64,000 nucleotides of DNA from Flavobacteriaceae bacterium (GTDB lineage Bacteria; Bacteroidota; Bacteroidia; Flavobacteriales; Flavobacteriaceae). Location: the NCBI GenBank assembly GCA_947459635.1, contig CANHEA010000002.1, positions 1 through 64,000 on the forward strand, given 5' to 3'. This document shows, one piece after another, positions 62,632 through 64,000 of this stretch. Below the pieces are notes generated by a model. The model had not been told where the DNA came from. It saw only the letters and a program-made list of their open reading frames with translations, and searched no databases. The translations under genes were made by a program, and so were the position numbers. Numbering within the stretch: the stretch's first letter is position 1; each line of letters starts with the position of its first letter.

Positions 62632-63162
62632 TTATCGGTTTGTATTTTGGATTTCATACCAATTACATAGGATTCCATCATTTAGGAATTGTCCATTTTG
62701 TTGCATGCCTATTTTTTGTAAAATTCTATTTGAACCTTGATTTTCACTGTGGGCAACAGCATAGACTGTAGCCACTTTCATTTCATTAAAAGCGTAGTCG
62801 AGCCAAGCTTTTGCTGCTTCAAAACCATATCCTTTTCCCCAATAATCTTCTGCGAATCGATAGCCGATATCGTAAAAATTGACATGATTATTTTCAGGTT
62901 CGACGATAAATTTTAGTCCAGCCCAACCGATAATTTCACCGGTTTCAATAATTTCAACCACGAATCGACCGATTCCGTTGTCTTGATATTGCTTTTGAAT
63001 GGCTGCAATATATTGATCGCATTGCGCTATTGTGGTTAAAGGTTTATTTCCTAAATATTGGTGCACACTTGGATTTGAATCCATCCTAAACATAGCCTCG
63101 TTATCTGACGCTACAAATGGTCTCAGTAAAAGCCTTTCTGTTTTTATGGTAAAAAGCATCAT
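62632..63162 (-). CDS. GNAT family N-acetyltransferase (RimJ-like)
   Basis: 'TERLLLRPFVASDNEAMF', 'IIGWAGLKFI', 'GYRFAEDYWGKGYGFEAAKAWLDYAF' and 'VHSENQGSNRILQKIGM'-like. Confidence 0.92.
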   Translation of the reverse strand: MMLFTIKTERLLLRPFVASDNEAMFRMDSNPSVHQYLGNKPLTTIAQCDQYIAAIQKQYQDNGIGRFVVEIIETGEIIGWAGLKFIVEPENNHVNFYDIGYRFAEDYWGKGYGFEAAKAWLDYAFNEMKVATVYAVAHSENQGSNRILQKIGMQQNGQFLNDGILCNWYEIQNTNR

Positions 63163-63196
63163 TTTGAATTATATCAATATTTGTTTGGAAGAAAAA

Positions 63197-63307
63197 GCCC
63201 TAGCCCCGTTAGCAGTGTAAATCCTTTTTTGTTTAATGTGAAGCAACTCGAATGCACTCGGTGTGACAAAACAAAAAAGATTGGAACGGATAGCGGGAAC
63301 AAGCTCC
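63197..63307 (-). repeat. Dispersed structured intergenic element, copy D (minus orientation)
   Basis: Minus-strand reading: GGAGCTTGTTCCCGCTATCCGTTCCAATCTTTTTTGTTT...AAACAAAAAAGGATT...AACGGGGCTAGGGC. Begins in the TAG stop codon of the upstream nucleoside phosphorylase gene. Confidence 0.85.
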
Positions 63308-64000
63308 TATTGCTTCGCCAATTTATCTAAAGTGTACGCTATCAAAGCATCGACGGCTTTGTATGGATCTTCGCTGAAAGTTCCCGAAGCACGGTTGGCG
63401 ATGATGGCGTTGAGCGACAAACATTGGTGTCCGAGCAATGAACCGAGTCCATAGATGGCAGCGGTTTCCATTTCGAGATTCGTGATTCTCGTTCCGTTGG
63501 TTTTGAAATTATCCATCTTATTATTCAGATTTTCATCTTGAATGTTCAGACGAAGCACGCGACCTTGTGGACCGTAGAATCCGCCAGCAGTTGCTGTGAT
63601 TCCTTTGTGCATCTGTGGACTTTCGATGATCTTTTCTAATTTCTCGCTGCAGGCAATTACGTAAGGTCGACCTTTTTTTGCATCCCAATTGGTGTGCGTA
63701 ATGAATTCATTTTCCATTTGTTGATTGGAAATTTCGTCGATCAAATAGGAGCGGAGCATGTTATCGAGACCCAAGCCAAAAGTAGACATCACAAAACTAT
63801 CTACGGGAATATCGGCTTGCAACGAACCTGAAGTACCGATTCTGATGATGTTGAGCGAGGTTAGCGCTTCTTTTGGTTTTCTGGTTTCTAGATTGATGTT
63901 GACCAAAGCGTCTAGTTCATTCATCACGATATCGATGTTGTCTGGACCGATTCCTGTTGACATGACGGTAATACGTTTGCCTTTGTAGATTCCGGTTTGC
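63307..64000 (-). CDS. Nucleoside phosphorylase (purine/uridine phosphorylase family), 5' truncated by window
   Basis: 'TVMSTGIGPDNIDIVMNELDALVNI', 'NIIRIGTSGSLQADIPVDSFVMS' and 'RITNLEMETAAIYGLGSLLGHQCLSLNAIIANRASGTF'. Frame is open to the window edge. Confidence 0.92.
   Translation of the reverse strand, partial: QTGIYKGKRITVMSTGIGPDNIDIVMNELDALVNINLETRKPKEALTSLNIIRIGTSGSLQADIPVDSFVMSTFGLGLDNMLRSYLIDEISNQQMENEFITHTNWDAKKGRPYVIACSEKLEKIIESPQMHKGITATAGGFYGPQGRVLRLNIQDENLNNKMDNFKTNGTRITNLEMETAAIYGLGSLLGHQCLSLNAIIANRASGTFSEDPYKAVDALIAYTLDKLAKQ

Overview
The window looks like ordinary chromosomal core sequence from a Flavobacterium-like Bacteroidota. Supporting signs are AT-rich intergenic DNA, TAnnTTTG-type promoters, type IX secretion (T9SS) C-terminal sorting domains, and the gyrA, clpC, gap, pfkA, tsaD, rsmE, lptD, tamB, aroC, mutS2, ung and bshA genes. 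There are about 53 credible CDSs, a three-gene tRNA cluster (Ser-GCT, Pro-TGG, Arg-TCT) and several intrinsic terminators. I saw no phage, transposase, integrase, CRISPR array, rRNA or toxin/defence island. Both window ends cut a gene: a HutH-like ammonia-lyase on the left and a nucleoside phosphorylase on the right. The strongest unexplained signals are non-coding. (1) A dispersed intergenic element occurs four times (11312-11375, 34588-34667, 53597-53702, 63197-63307 reverse). Its ends are conserved (TAGGAGC..CCCGCT .. GGGGCTAGGGC). Its central stem varies in sequence and length but keeps a bulged G in every copy, and its outer stem shows a compensatory change. In two copies the first bases supply the TAG stop codon of the upstream gene. 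(2) Two arms of degenerate CTNAG octamers with an exact 8-bp period face each other at 43242-43356 and end 3 bp before a start codon. Secondary items are a tandem pair of DUF4397 multi-repeat T9SS proteins, a RimB-like/RimK fusion, a GH3/beta-lactamase-fold fusion, and a tamB gene with no canonical start codon at its expected N-terminus. All calls come from reading the sequence; no database search was run.
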